Below are positions 16,086 through 24,549 of a stretch of 64,000 bases of DNA, piece by piece. The stretch is from Ga0077555 sp963741565. Its GTDB lineage: Bacteria > Pseudomonadota > Alphaproteobacteria > Rhizobiales > Hyphomicrobiaceae. The translations under genes and the position numbers were made by a program. The stretch is taken from NCBI GenBank assembly GCA_963741565.1, contig CAVUIK010000008.1:248001-312000 (forward strand), read 5' to 3'. Positions within the stretch are counted from its first letter, which is position 1; every line of letters begins with the position of its first letter. Under the pieces are notes generated by a model. That model was not told where the DNA came from and did not search any database. It worked only from the letters and a program-made list of their open reading frames with translations.

Positions 16086-17672
16086 ATGCGCAGCCGGGAC
16101 GTCCTGCCGCCGGGAACCATGCTCGATGGCAAGTACCGGATCAATCATGTGATCGGAGCCGGCGGCTTCGGCATTACCTATCAGGCGCGCGATCTCGGCC
16201 TCGATCTGGCCGTCGCGGTCAAGGAATACTACCCCGCGCAATTCGGCATGCGGGACGGAACATTGACCGTTCGTCCCGCGTCGGATCGTGATCGCGACCT
16301 GTTCGACAGGCTGCGAGAGAGCTTTCTGCGCGAGGCGCGCACGCTCGCGCAACTGCGCCACCCCTGCATCGTGCGGGTGCTCTCGGTATTCGAGGGTCAC
16401 GGCACCGCGTACATGATCATGGAGTTCGAGTCGGGAAAGAGCCTGAAGGCCTGGCTCGACGAACTCGGGCGCTCGCCCACCCAGGACGAGCTCGATCGGC
16501 TGACCATGCCGCTGCTCGACGCACTCGCGCTGATGCACGAGGCCAATTTCCTGCATCGCGACATCGCGCCCGACAACATCATCGTGCGGGCCGACGGCAG
16601 CCCGGTGTTGCTCGATTTCGGCGCCGCGCGCCGCGTGATGGCGGAGCTCTCCGGCGCCCTGACGGGCATCGTCAAGCAGGGTTACTCGCCGCAAGAGCAG
16701 TATGCCAACGATCCCAGGGCTCAAGGGCCGTGGTCTGATATCTATGCGCTCGGCGCCACGCTCTACCGGTGCGTGACGGGTGCTGCGCCGGCCGAGGCGA
16801 CCCTTCGCATGCTGGATGACCCAATCCAGCCGGCCAGCAACCTTGCGTCCGGCGGCTATCGGCCGGGATTTCTCGAGGCGATCGACAAATGCCTGGCCGT
16901 GCGCCCCAAGGAACGGCCGCAGTCCATCAACGAATTGCGCAATCTGCTCCAGAAATCCAGCGCACCTGCATCGGACTGCTCGCGCGCCGCGACGAAGGTG
17001 GCCAAGGCTCCCGCCGGCTCATCCGGGTGGACACGGATCAGCGCGCCCGCCAAAGCCGAGATCCCCGCGGAGTACGCGAGCCAGAGTCGCGCCTGGCGAT
17101 ACGGCATCGCGGGGCTCGCCGTGCTGGCGCTTTCGGGCATGGGCTGGGCGATGGTCACCTATGGCAACCAGCGGGAGGCCATTCAGCGCGAGACGCAGGC
17201 GACGGGCGAGAAAACGCGCTCGGATCTGCGGGCGGCCGAGGGCGAGCGCCTGCGACGCGAATTCCAGGTCAAACAGGCGGCCGACGTCGACGCGGCTCGC
17301 CGCAAGGCCGAGGATTTGCGCGCCGCCGAAGCAGCCAGCAAGGCCGCAGACGAGCAGGCCAGGACGGCGCGCGAGCAAGCCGACCGGGCACTTGCCGAGC
17401 AAAAGCGCAAAGACGCTGCCGAGGCCGCCGCAAAGCAGCCGACGCCGCAAACCGCTTGCAGGCGCCGCTGCAAGAGGCACCCCAGGTTCCGGCCCAGATT
17501 CCGGCCCAAGGCATTCCGGCCGAAACCAAGCAGGCCGCTGCCGATCCGGCCAAGAGCGCCGGACTTACGCGCCGGCTCGAGGAGAAGCTTGGGCCGTGTC
17601 CCGACTGTGACGAGATCAAGAAGCGTATCACACCGCAGGATGCCGCGGAGCTTGTGGATATCGCCGGCATGA
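16086..17672 (+). CDS. Membrane-anchored Ser/Thr protein kinase, interrupted by a frameshift
   Basis: A Hanks-type kinase. The glycine loop is IGAGGFGITY near residues 24-33, the ATP-binding Lys is about 46 in AVAVKEYYP, the catalytic loop HRDIAPDN lies at 157-164, and LDFGAAR lies near 176. IAPDN replaces the common LKPDN, as in a known bacterial subgroup. A transmembrane segment near 338-360 is followed by an Ala/Glu/Lys/Arg-rich coiled coil to about 450. Around base 17440 the frame turns into Arg/Pro-rich sequence that ends at 17672, while the frame one base back carries on as a sensible protein to 18184. A one-base deletion is the simplest reading. The kinase domain itself looks intact. 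Twin palindromes lie directly upstream. Confidence 0.75.
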   Translation: MRSRDVLPPGTMLDGKYRINHVIGAGGFGITYQARDLGLDLAVAVKEYYPAQFGMRDGTLTVRPASDRDRDLFDRLRESFLREARTLAQLRHPCIVRVLSVFEGHGTAYMIMEFESGKSLKAWLDELGRSPTQDELDRLTMPLLDALALMHEANFLHRDIAPDNIIVRADGSPVLLDFGAARRVMAELSGALTGIVKQGYSPQEQYANDPRAQGPWSDIYALGATLYRCVTGAAPAEATLRMLDDPIQPASNLASGGYRPGFLEAIDKCLAVRPKERPQSINELRNLLQKSSAPASDCSRAATKVAKAPAGSSGWTRISAPAKAEIPAEYASQSRAWRYGIAGLAVLALSGMGWAMVTYGNQREAIQRETQATGEKTRSDLRAAEGERLRREFQVKQAADVDAARRKAEDLRAAEAASKAADEQARTAREQADRALAEQKRKDAAEAAAKQPTPQTACRRRCKRHPRFRPRFRPKAFRPKPSRPLPIRPRAPDLRAGSRRSLGRVPTVTRSRSVSHRRMPRSLWISPA

Positions 17673-18184
17673 TCGAGCGCACATGGACCCAGGTGCGCGA
17701 GCGACAAGGACCCAACGAGAACGCCGCGGCCCGCAAGGTGCTCGAGCGGGTCGCCAATGCCGCATTCGAGCCGGATCCGGCTACCGCGATTAAGCCGGGC
17801 CGCGCCAAGTGCACGACTTACTACTTCGGCTTCCTCGACAACGCGGCCGAACGGGTCGGCACCCACACCTGCGAAGTTCGCATGGTCCGGATCGGCGGCA
17901 ATCTCACGTCGCTGACCCTGGAGAAGACGACCGGCGACGGATTCTTCGCCGACATCCGGCCCTTCCGCGCCGGTGCGATGGCCACGCTCGGCCGAACCTT
18001 CCTGAAAGGGCACGCCATCACCCGGTACAACGCCGCCCAACCGCGCAATCGCGAGAACACCAACTACGGCAACAAGATCGGGATCCTCGTATCGCTCGGC
18101 GGCACGCCTGCGCTGATCTCGCTCAACCAGAATGGCTTCACGGAACCCGACCGCACATTTTTCGAGGTCATGCTGCTCGAATGA
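17441..18184 (+). pseudogene. C-terminal (extracytoplasmic) part of the kinase in the shifted frame
   Basis: This frame continues the coiled coil of the kinase (AADAANRLQAPLQ), then shows a compact domain with paired cysteines: CPDC near the start and CTTYYFGFLDNAAER and HTCEVRM later. It ends FFEVMLLE before the stop at 18184. It has ordinary codon composition and no good start of its own until an internal ATG near 17670. It would be the extracytoplasmic sensor or effector part of the kinase gene before a one-base loss near 17440. No slippery heptamer suited to programmed -1 frameshifting is visible, so mutation or sequencing error is likelier. Confidence 0.65.
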
Positions 18185-18241
18185 CCCGACAGCGCCTTTG
18201 GCCAGTGCATTCGGCCAGCGCGTTTGACCAGTACCGTTGAA

Positions 18242-18676
18242 TTAGACGTACCGTTCGGCCAACGTCCAAAGCGCCGCGATGCCGGCGCCATAGCCCGACA
18301 GTGGCGGGAAGGCCAAGCCCCGCGCGGCATCCGGCGTCAACCAGGCGAACGCGCTGTGCTCGGGCGACAGGGCAACCTCGCCAGCGCCCGGGTTCGCCAG
18401 CCGCGCCACTAGAAATAGGAAGGCGCCATCGGTCGGGCGCTGCCGCGTCCACGTAACGGCGGCATCCGTCATGTCGACCAAAAAGTCTGCGCCAAGCTCC
18501 TCGCGGATCTCGCGGGCCAGAACAGCGGCATGGGTTTCCCATTCCTCGCCAACGTCGATTCGCCCGCCCGGAAGTTCCCAATACCCGGTGTCGGCTTCGC
18601 GCACGAACAGGGCACGGCCGTCACGCACGATGAAAGCCTTGAGACTGACTTCGAACCGTTGGATCGCGCGCACCAT
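18242..18676 (-). CDS. NUDIX hydrolase
   Basis: A 144-residue Nudix protein that should hydrolyse a nucleoside diphosphate linked to another moiety. The Nudix helix covers residues 37-63: GGRIDVGEE and then REIREELGA. The spacing between the first Glu and the REIREE helix is ten residues instead of the canonical seven, a three-residue insertion. The essential REXXEE acidic cluster is kept. It lies eight bases after the stop of the DUF3604 gene on the same strand, so the two are probably co-transcribed. Substrate unknown. Confidence 0.85.
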   Translation of the reverse strand: MVRAIQRFEVSLKAFIVRDGRALFVREADTGYWELPGGRIDVGEEWETHAAVLAREIREELGADFLVDMTDAAVTWTRQRPTDGAFLFLVARLANPGAGEVALSPEHSAFAWLTPDAARGLAFPPLSGYGAGIAALWTLAERYV

Positions 18677-18684
18677 CGCCAGCC

Positions 18685-20943
18685 TCAGCGGAAGAGATAA
18701 ATCGGGCTCGACCAGGCACGATGGCCGTCGACCTGCGTCACACGGACGAACAGCCGCGTATCGCCGGCCTCCCTGAGAGTCAGCGATCGCTTGGTCTGCA
18801 GCCGCGTCACGCTCATCTGCTCGGGCAGGCGATAGAGTTTAACGGCCCGCTCAAGACCGCCGGCACTGAAAATATGCGGCTCAAGCCCCAGCGCCGCGAT
18901 GTCGCGCGCGCCGCGCGCATGGAGGGTCTCGAAACTGATGCGGCCGCTGGCACCCTGCTTCAGCCAGATATCGATGCCCCCGAAATTGCCGGTCGTGACG
19001 GACTTCCACGCCGCACCCGTCGCGTTGAGCCGCTGAAGTCCCCGATCGAGGTTCCAATTGTTGATCACCGAGGCCCGCTCGATCTCGTTGCCCTCGATCG
19101 CGAGGCCGCCGTCCCATGTCGTTGTCCGCGCCCGACCCCGATATTCCGCGCCCTGGTAGATCAGGCGCAGCCGGCCGCCGAGGTCACTGGCCTTATAAGG
19201 GCGGATCGTCTCGAGCAGATCGAACCCATCGAAGATATCGACCGTTTCGATCGGCGCCGAGGCCTCGACATTGATCTCGAGTGCGACGCCATCGCTGGAA
19301 ACCCGCACGATGTCGCCCATCATCGCCTGCCGCACGGTCTCGGAACGGGCATTGTCGAAGGCCGCGGGATCGCGATGGTAGAGCGTCGCATCGGCACCGA
19401 AGCACGCCGTAACGTCGAGGATCATCCGGTTGCCGGTCGTCGCGTAGTGATGCCGGCGCCGCATCGCCTCGAAGATCGCATCGCGATCGAGCCGCGCGGC
19501 CAGAAAACAGGTGAGCCCGCCATAGCTGCCGAAGAACGAGGCGCCGGGATAGCAGGCGCCGGGACGGCCCTTGTGCCCATCCGAGTTCGCGACGATGCCG
19601 ACACGATAGTTCTTCTCGAAAGCATCCCAGATGATCCACTCGAACGTGCCCCAGGCCGAGTGCACCTCCACGGCCGTTTCGAGCCGGTTGTCGTGGGCAT
19701 AGGTGATGTCCGCATAACGCCCGCCGACATGGGCCATCACCACGCAATCCTTGCCGGCGAGTTTCGCGAACAGGTCGTGCGCGGTATGGGCGTCCGTCGC
19801 TTCGTCGCCGCGGTCGGGCCCGTCGAAGATCTGCGCGTGGCTCGATCGATGAATGGTTTCGCCCTCGCGCCGGTAGTGAACGTTGCGATCGCCGCCGACC
19901 GCTGTGTTTGCGCTCCACTCGTAACCGGGAATACAAACGAAGCGTCCCGGACGGTCGAACGCGCGAGTCAATTCATTCAGCTCGCGCCAGAACGGACCCG
20001 TGATCTGGAAGTCGTTACCCTGATGGCCCATCACATCCAGGAAGGCCTTGTCGCGGCCAAACAAAAAATAGTCGCGGGCGGAGTTGGTTCCGAGAGTCTC
20101 GTCGGATTGTCCGTGGGTATCGCCCCAGAAATGCACCAGCTCCGCCTTTGCCGCCACGATCCGCAGGGGATTGGACCGGCACAGCCACGTCCCATCCATA
20201 CGGTGAACGTCGATCGTGAGGTCTCCTGGCTCGGCCAGCGACAGACGAGCGGCATCGGCGGTAAAGTTGCCCGGCTCGAACGACAGTGTTTCCGGAAGCC
20301 CCGGCACCGGGATCGATGGCTTGAGCACCAGCGGCGCCGCATTCTGGTCGGATGGGTTGCCCCATTTGTCCTCGGACTTGATGCCGAGGCGAAATTGCTC
20401 GCCTTGCCGCACAACGGTCGGCAGCACGGCCCGCCACTGCACGCCGGGCCCGGGCACGATCTCGATGCCGGGGCTTTGCGGCAGCGCCACATAGTCGTAA
20501 GTCGCGATCGCATCGACGAGCACGCGAAACTGAAAATTGCGCTCGCAGTACGTCTGCACGCGAATGCCGGGCGAGCCCTGCCGCCGATCCCCAAATCGAA
20601 CGGTAATCGTATCGCCGGGCCGGAGAAAATGCTTCATCACGCCGATATAAAGTGACCGGCTCCAGGGCCGAATATTTCGCTTGAACTCCCATTTGAGCTC
20701 GAGCACGGCGCCATTCGAGGCCTGTGCGGTGGTGTAGCCCTGCGCCTTGGGGTCGTCGAATTGGACAGGTCCGAAGTCAGTCGCAAACCGAAATCCGATC
20801 TTGATCGACCCGGTGTCGTCGATCCCGAACCGGCCCGCGGTGTAGACAATGGTAAACGACTGGAATGAGCCGGCTTCGAATGCCCCAGATGGGTCGATAG
20901 TCGCCGAGCCCATCAACTCAGGGCGGTAGTCAGAGTAGGGCAC
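18685..20943 (-). CDS. DUF3604 domain-containing protein
   Basis: A 752-residue protein of the DUF3604 family, which has a PHP/amidohydrolase-like metal-binding core. Candidate metal-site segments are VHFWGDTHGQSDETLGTN near residue 270, FVCIPGYEWS, GGDRNVHYR, and DCVVMAHVGGRYADI near 405, plus IVANSDGHKGRPG near 455. The N-terminal 250 residues look like beta-sandwich domains. No signal peptide is seen. It is the first gene of a two-gene unit with the Nudix hydrolase. The family has no firmly known reaction; metal-dependent hydrolysis is inferred from the His/Asp-rich segments. Confidence 0.85.
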   Translation of the reverse strand: MPYSDYRPELMGSATIDPSGAFEAGSFQSFTIVYTAGRFGIDDTGSIKIGFRFATDFGPVQFDDPKAQGYTTAQASNGAVLELKWEFKRNIRPWSRSLYIGVMKHFLRPGDTITVRFGDRRQGSPGIRVQTYCERNFQFRVLVDAIATYDYVALPQSPGIEIVPGPGVQWRAVLPTVVRQGEQFRLGIKSEDKWGNPSDQNAAPLVLKPSIPVPGLPETLSFEPGNFTADAARLSLAEPGDLTIDVHRMDGTWLCRSNPLRIVAAKAELVHFWGDTHGQSDETLGTNSARDYFLFGRDKAFLDVMGHQGNDFQITGPFWRELNELTRAFDRPGRFVCIPGYEWSANTAVGGDRNVHYRREGETIHRSSHAQIFDGPDRGDEATDAHTAHDLFAKLAGKDCVVMAHVGGRYADITYAHDNRLETAVEVHSAWGTFEWIIWDAFEKNYRVGIVANSDGHKGRPGACYPGASFFGSYGGLTCFLAARLDRDAIFEAMRRRHHYATTGNRMILDVTACFGADATLYHRDPAAFDNARSETVRQAMMGDIVRVSSDGVALEINVEASAPIETVDIFDGFDLLETIRPYKASDLGGRLRLIYQGAEYRGRARTTTWDGGLAIEGNEIERASVINNWNLDRGLQRLNATGAAWKSVTTGNFGGIDIWLKQGASGRISFETLHARGARDIAALGLEPHIFSAGGLERAVKLYRLPEQMSVTRLQTKRSLTLREAGDTRLFVRVTQVDGHRAWSSPIYLFR

Positions 20944-21066
20944 GCGTCGTCCTCTCGATACCGGGGATCACTGCATTCCCAGAGGTAGCGCGCCCGACGA
21001 CCGATTGCCAAGCCACGGTTTGTTGAGACGGACCCTCCGCAAACAAAGTGGCCAGAGGCCTGCGAT

Positions 21067-21336
21067 TTAGTGCAGCCGAAGCACACCCGCCGCGAATTTG
21101 ACCTCGCACGGCTGGATCAATCGAGAATGGGCAACACGGACTTTCAGTAAAGGTCCGTCCAGATTGGCCGACCAGAAATCCAGGAACGTCTTCAATTTCG
21201 GGAACCTGGGGTGAAGATCGAAGTCCTGCCAGATGTAGGTTTGCAGCAAGGCCGGGTGATCAGGCAGCCGATAGAGTATTTCGGCCGTTGTCAGGCTGTA
21301 GCCGGCCAATTGTTCGACAAAGGTTCGATCTGCCAT
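21067..21336 (-). CDS. Usg family protein
   Basis: An 89-residue protein matching the small Usg family of alphaproteobacteria. Conserved pieces are LAGYSLTTAEILYRLPDHP, LLQTYIWQDFDLHPRFP and LDFWSANLDGPL, ending in VRVAHSRLIQPCEV. The family is often annotated near tryptophan or aminotransferase genes in other genomes, but no such gene is adjacent here. GGAGG lies seven bases before ATG 21336. The function is unknown. Confidence 0.88.
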   Translation of the reverse strand: MADRTFVEQLAGYSLTTAEILYRLPDHPALLQTYIWQDFDLHPRFPKLKTFLDFWSANLDGPLLKVRVAHSRLIQPCEVKFAAGVLRLH

Positions 21337-21718
21337 TTCGCGTCCTCCAGCAGTCTGGGCAGCGAATCACGACGAAACACCACCATGATAGGGCTGAAGC
21401 CGACTGTTGGAAAGGGCGTTACCCAATAAAAACAAGTGGGTTGGCAGCGCGCAAGGCGGACTGCTAGCAACCTGCCAAACCAACAGTATGACCGTGCTTC
21501 GAACAACAGAATTTCAATTCCGCATTCGGCGCTAACCTCAATCCATTCTGGAATTGCATTTCTGGGAAAGTCGATTATTGAAGGTAACGAACTGTTTGGT
21601 CGAATAGGTGATGCACGGGTCGTTATTCTCGGTAAGAACCCGATCCGGTGATCGCAGACGTCACTCCATTCACCCACAATCGCAACCGGAATTCCAAGCC
21701 CTCAACAAGGAACCGAGC
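21337..21718. other. divergent intergenic region between usg-like and hns-like genes
   Basis: About 380 bases with lower GC than the flanks and no coding frame with family resemblance. It must hold the promoters of two divergent genes. I see no clear -35/-10 pair or operator. A short ACCCA/TGGGT hairpin lies near 21420-21440, of unknown meaning. Confidence 0.4.
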
Positions 21719-22042
21719 ATGGCCAGCATCAACGTCGACAAACTGTCGTTGAAGGAATTGATCGATCTCGATCTGCGCGTAAAGAAAGCCATCAGCACCG
21801 CCAAGGATCGGGACCGGGCCGAAGCCAAGATGGAATTGCTGGCCCTGGCGCAGAAGCGTGGATTCTCGGTTGGCGAGCTTTTTGGCGGCGGCAGCGGCCG
21901 CGGCGGCAAGGGCGGCAAGGTCGCAGTCAAATTCCGCAACAAGGACAATCCGCTGGAGACGTGGACGGGTCGCGGCCGGCAGCCGAAATGGCTTGCGGCC
22001 GCCCTCAAGAAAGGCGCGAAGATCGCTGATTTTGCGATCTAA
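21719..22042 (+). CDS. H-NS-like histone-family nucleoid protein
   Basis: A 107-residue H-NS family protein. The N-terminal half (SLKELIDLDLRVKKAIS and EAKMELLALAQKRGFS) is a helical dimerisation region. A glycine-rich linker (GGGSGRGGKGGK) follows. The C-terminal DNA-binding motif is NPLETWTGRGRQPKWLAAAL near residues 78-97, with the QGR/GRGRQP-type AT-hook loop of HvrA/H-NS proteins. The start is set by AAGGA eight bases before ATG 21719. A strong hairpin terminator follows directly, so it is monocistronic. It should bind AT-rich DNA and silence genes. Confidence 0.9.
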   Translation: MASINVDKLSLKELIDLDLRVKKAISTAKDRDRAEAKMELLALAQKRGFSVGELFGGGSGRGGKGGKVAVKFRNKDNPLETWTGRGRQPKWLAAALKKGAKIADFAI

Positions 22043-22062
22043 TTCGATACCCGACGAATTTC

Positions 22063-22095
22063 AATACCCGCGTCAGAAATGCGCGGGTATTTCTA
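22063..22095 (+). terminator. rho-independent terminator after the hns-like gene
   Basis: A perfect 10-base stem (22063-22072 with 22082-22091), AATACCCGCG against CGCGGGTATT, has a nine-base loop and is followed by a T-rich run. It begins 20 bases after the hns-like stop codon. Confidence 0.8.
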
Positions 22096-22799
22096 CTTCG
22101 ATGGGACGAACCACCATGCTCAAATCATGGAATAACGGCGGCCGTTAGCTTGCAGTCACCGACGCATCGGCCGAAATCGCCAATCTCGATCAAGCGATCA
22201 AAATCACGGATGATTTCCGAGCGCGCCAAATACTCGGACACCGCCTCGCCAACGCCTGTTGCAGCTTTGTTTTTGCCAGTAGAGCACACGGTCGGCCGAC
22301 GATTATTCGCGGAATAGCAGCGCTGCGAATGGCGCGCCGCGCGGGGGCAACGAACGCCGACTCCATTCGGGCTCAAGCGCAACTCGGCAAACTCCGGCTC
22401 GACGCCCTGGGAATTGCCGATGCGCTGATTTTGGCGGTGTGCAGGACGCGGGTTACGTCTGGTCACATGCCGACCGAAGCGCCGCCGCCCGCATTAACCG
22501 AGGAACCATCGCCTCGCATTTGACGGCCGCGATTGGCACTCATGGCTTGACACTGCTAACGGGCGCTCTCATATACGCTGGAAGCAGCGGCGCCTTGCCC
22601 GAGCGAGATGACGCGACCAATCCAAATCGGAACACTACGATTTATCAATAGGTTGAAATATCCGGCATTAAGGGCCGGAGCGACGACGACCTTCTGATGA
22701 CCCGGCAATACCACCACATCCCCGGCCTGCCCGATGCTCCCGCATTGACGCGCGCCGCAGTCTGAAGCCTTCCCCCGCCAGCCCCCAAGGACCGATCAA
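22096..22799. other. gene-poor stretch between the hns-like and groEL genes
   Basis: About 700 bases with no convincing gene. Short frames on both strands (for example 22125-22466 minus and 22439-22651 plus) have atypical composition and no recognisable motif. They may be decayed coding sequence. No groES and no CIRCE inverted repeat (TTAGCACTC-type) were found upstream of groEL. A TTGAAA at 22653-22658 could be part of a heat-shock promoter, but no matching -10 element is clear. Confidence 0.4.
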
Positions 22800-24458
22800 A
22801 TGGCCGCCAAAGACGTCAAGTTTTCACAGGAAGCCCGCGAGAAAATGCTCCGCGGCGTCGATATCCTCGCCAATGCCGTCCGCGTGACGCTCGGCCCCAA
22901 GGGCCGCAACGTCGTCATCGAGAAAAGCTACGGCGCTCCCCGCATCACCAAGGACGGCGTGACGGTCGCCAAGGAGATCGAGCTCGAAGACAAGTTCGAG
23001 AACATGGGCGCCCAAATGGTCAAGGAGGTCGCGTCCAAAACCTCCGACACTGCCGGCGACGGCACCACGACGGCCACGGTTCTGGCCCAGGCGATCGTCC
23101 GGGAAGGCGCCAAGTCGGTTGCAGCCGGCGCCAATCCGATGGACCTGAAGCGCGGCATCGAGAAGGCCGTCGCCGTGGTCGTCGAGGAACTCAAGACCAA
23201 GGCGAAGAAGGTCACCTCCAACGACGAAATTGCCCAGGTCGGCACCATCTCGGCCAACGGCGACAAGGAGGTCGGCAAGATCATTGCGCAGGCGATGAAG
23301 CGCGTCGGCAACGAGGGTGTCATCACCGTCGAGGAGGCCAAGAGCCTCGAGACCGAGCTCGATGTCGTCGAAGGCATGCAGTTCGACCGCGGCTACATCT
23401 CGCCGTACTTCATCACCAATGCCGACAAGATGATCGCCGAGCTCGACAGCCCGTATATCCTGATCCACGAGAAGAAGCTGTCGGGCCTGCAAGCCATGCT
23501 GCCGCTACTCGAGGCCGTGGTGCAGACGTCGAAGCCGCTGCTGATCATTGCGGAAGAAGTCGAGGGCGAGGCGCTCGCCACCCTCGTCGTCAACAAGCTG
23601 CGCGGCGGCCTGAAGGTCGCAGCCGTCAAGGCACCCGGCTTCGGCGATCGCCGCAAGGCCATGCTCGAGGACATCGCGATCCTGACCGGTGGCACTCTTA
23701 TCAGCGAGGATCTCGGCATGAAGCTGGAGACCGTCACGCTGGCCATGCTCGGCAAAGCCAAGCGGATCATGATCGACAAGGACAACACCACGATCGTCGA
23801 CGGCGCCGGCAAAAAGAAGGACATTGAGGCTCGCGTCTCCCAGATCAAGACGCAGATCGAGGAGACCACCTCGGACTACGACAAGGAGAAGCTGCAGGAG
23901 CGTCAGGCGAAGCTCGCCGGCGGTGTGGCGGTGATCAAGGTCGGCGGCGCCACCGAGGTCGAGGTTAAGGAGCGCAAGGACCGCGTCGACGACGCGCTTC
24001 ACGCCACGCGCGCAGCTGTCGAGGAAGGCATCGTTCCGGGCGGCGGCGTCGCACTGCTGCGCGCCATCGCCGGGCTCGAGAAGCTCCGGGCCGAAAACGA
24101 GGATCAGAAGGTTGGCATCCAGATCGTCCGCAAGGCGATCCAGGCTCCGGCCCGCCAGATCTTCAACAACGCAGGCGAGGATGGTTCCGTTGTCGTCGGC
24201 AAGATCCTCGAGAACCCCAAGTACAGCTTCGGCTACAACGCCCAAACCGGCGTCTACTGCGATCTGATCGCGGACGGCGTCATCGATCCGGCGAAGGTCG
24301 TCCGGTGTGCGCTGCAGGACGCGGCGTCGATCGCCGGCCTGCTGATCACGACCGAGGCCATGGTCGCCGACGCGCCGAAGCGCGACGCCGGCATGCCGGC
24401 AATGCCAGGCGGCGGCGGCATGGGTGGAATGGGCGGCATGGGTGGAATGGACTTCTAA
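22800..24458 (+). CDS. groEL: Chaperonin GroEL (solitary copy)
   Basis: A 552-residue Hsp60 chaperonin, full length. The ATP site has GPKGRNVVIEK near residue 31 and the DGTTTATVLAQAI motif near 87. The apical domain holds the substrate-binding region, and ARAAVEEGIVPGGG is near 400-415. The C-terminus is the usual flexible GGM-repeat tail (GGMGGMGGMDF). It folds client proteins as a tetradecamer with GroES. GroES is not encoded next to it, so this is probably an additional groEL copy or relies on a groES elsewhere. A strong terminator follows. No CIRCE element is visible upstream. Confidence 0.97.
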   Translation: MAAKDVKFSQEAREKMLRGVDILANAVRVTLGPKGRNVVIEKSYGAPRITKDGVTVAKEIELEDKFENMGAQMVKEVASKTSDTAGDGTTTATVLAQAIVREGAKSVAAGANPMDLKRGIEKAVAVVVEELKTKAKKVTSNDEIAQVGTISANGDKEVGKIIAQAMKRVGNEGVITVEEAKSLETELDVVEGMQFDRGYISPYFITNADKMIAELDSPYILIHEKKLSGLQAMLPLLEAVVQTSKPLLIIAEEVEGEALATLVVNKLRGGLKVAAVKAPGFGDRRKAMLEDIAILTGGTLISEDLGMKLETVTLAMLGKAKRIMIDKDNTTIVDGAGKKKDIEARVSQIKTQIEETTSDYDKEKLQERQAKLAGGVAVIKVGGATEVEVKERKDRVDDALHATRAAVEEGIVPGGGVALLRAIAGLEKLRAENEDQKVGIQIVRKAIQAPARQIFNNAGEDGSVVVGKILENPKYSFGYNAQTGVYCDLIADGVIDPAKVVRCALQDAASIAGLLITTEAMVADAPKRDAGMPAMPGGGGMGGMGGMGGMDF

Positions 24459-24493
24459 CCCTCGCTCGAAACATCAAAATTCGCACGAAATGC

Positions 24494-24530
24494 GCAACCC
24501 CGAGGGACCTCCCTCGGGGTTGCTGCATTT
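24494..24530 (+). terminator. rho-independent terminator after groEL
   Basis: A perfect 13-base GC-rich stem (24494-24506 with 24511-24523) has a four-base loop, followed by a short T-containing run. It lies 36 bases after the groEL stop and may also serve the convergent dehydrogenase gene that ends at 24550. Confidence 0.85.
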
Positions 24531-24549
24531 GGCGGCGCGATCGCCACGC

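Noticed and set aside
17425..17460. Programmed -1 frameshifting in the kinase gene
   Set aside because: No X-XXY-YYZ slippery heptamer in the right phase and no following stem of note. A mutation or sequencing error is simpler.
18721..20655. A 644-codon plus-strand frame opposite DUF3604
   Set aside because: Antisense shadow; no domain, and the opposite strand has a full family match.
22560..22800. CIRCE or heat-shock promoter upstream of groEL
   Set aside because: No TTAGCACTC-n9-GAGTGCTAA was found. The TTGAAA near 22653 has no convincing partner.
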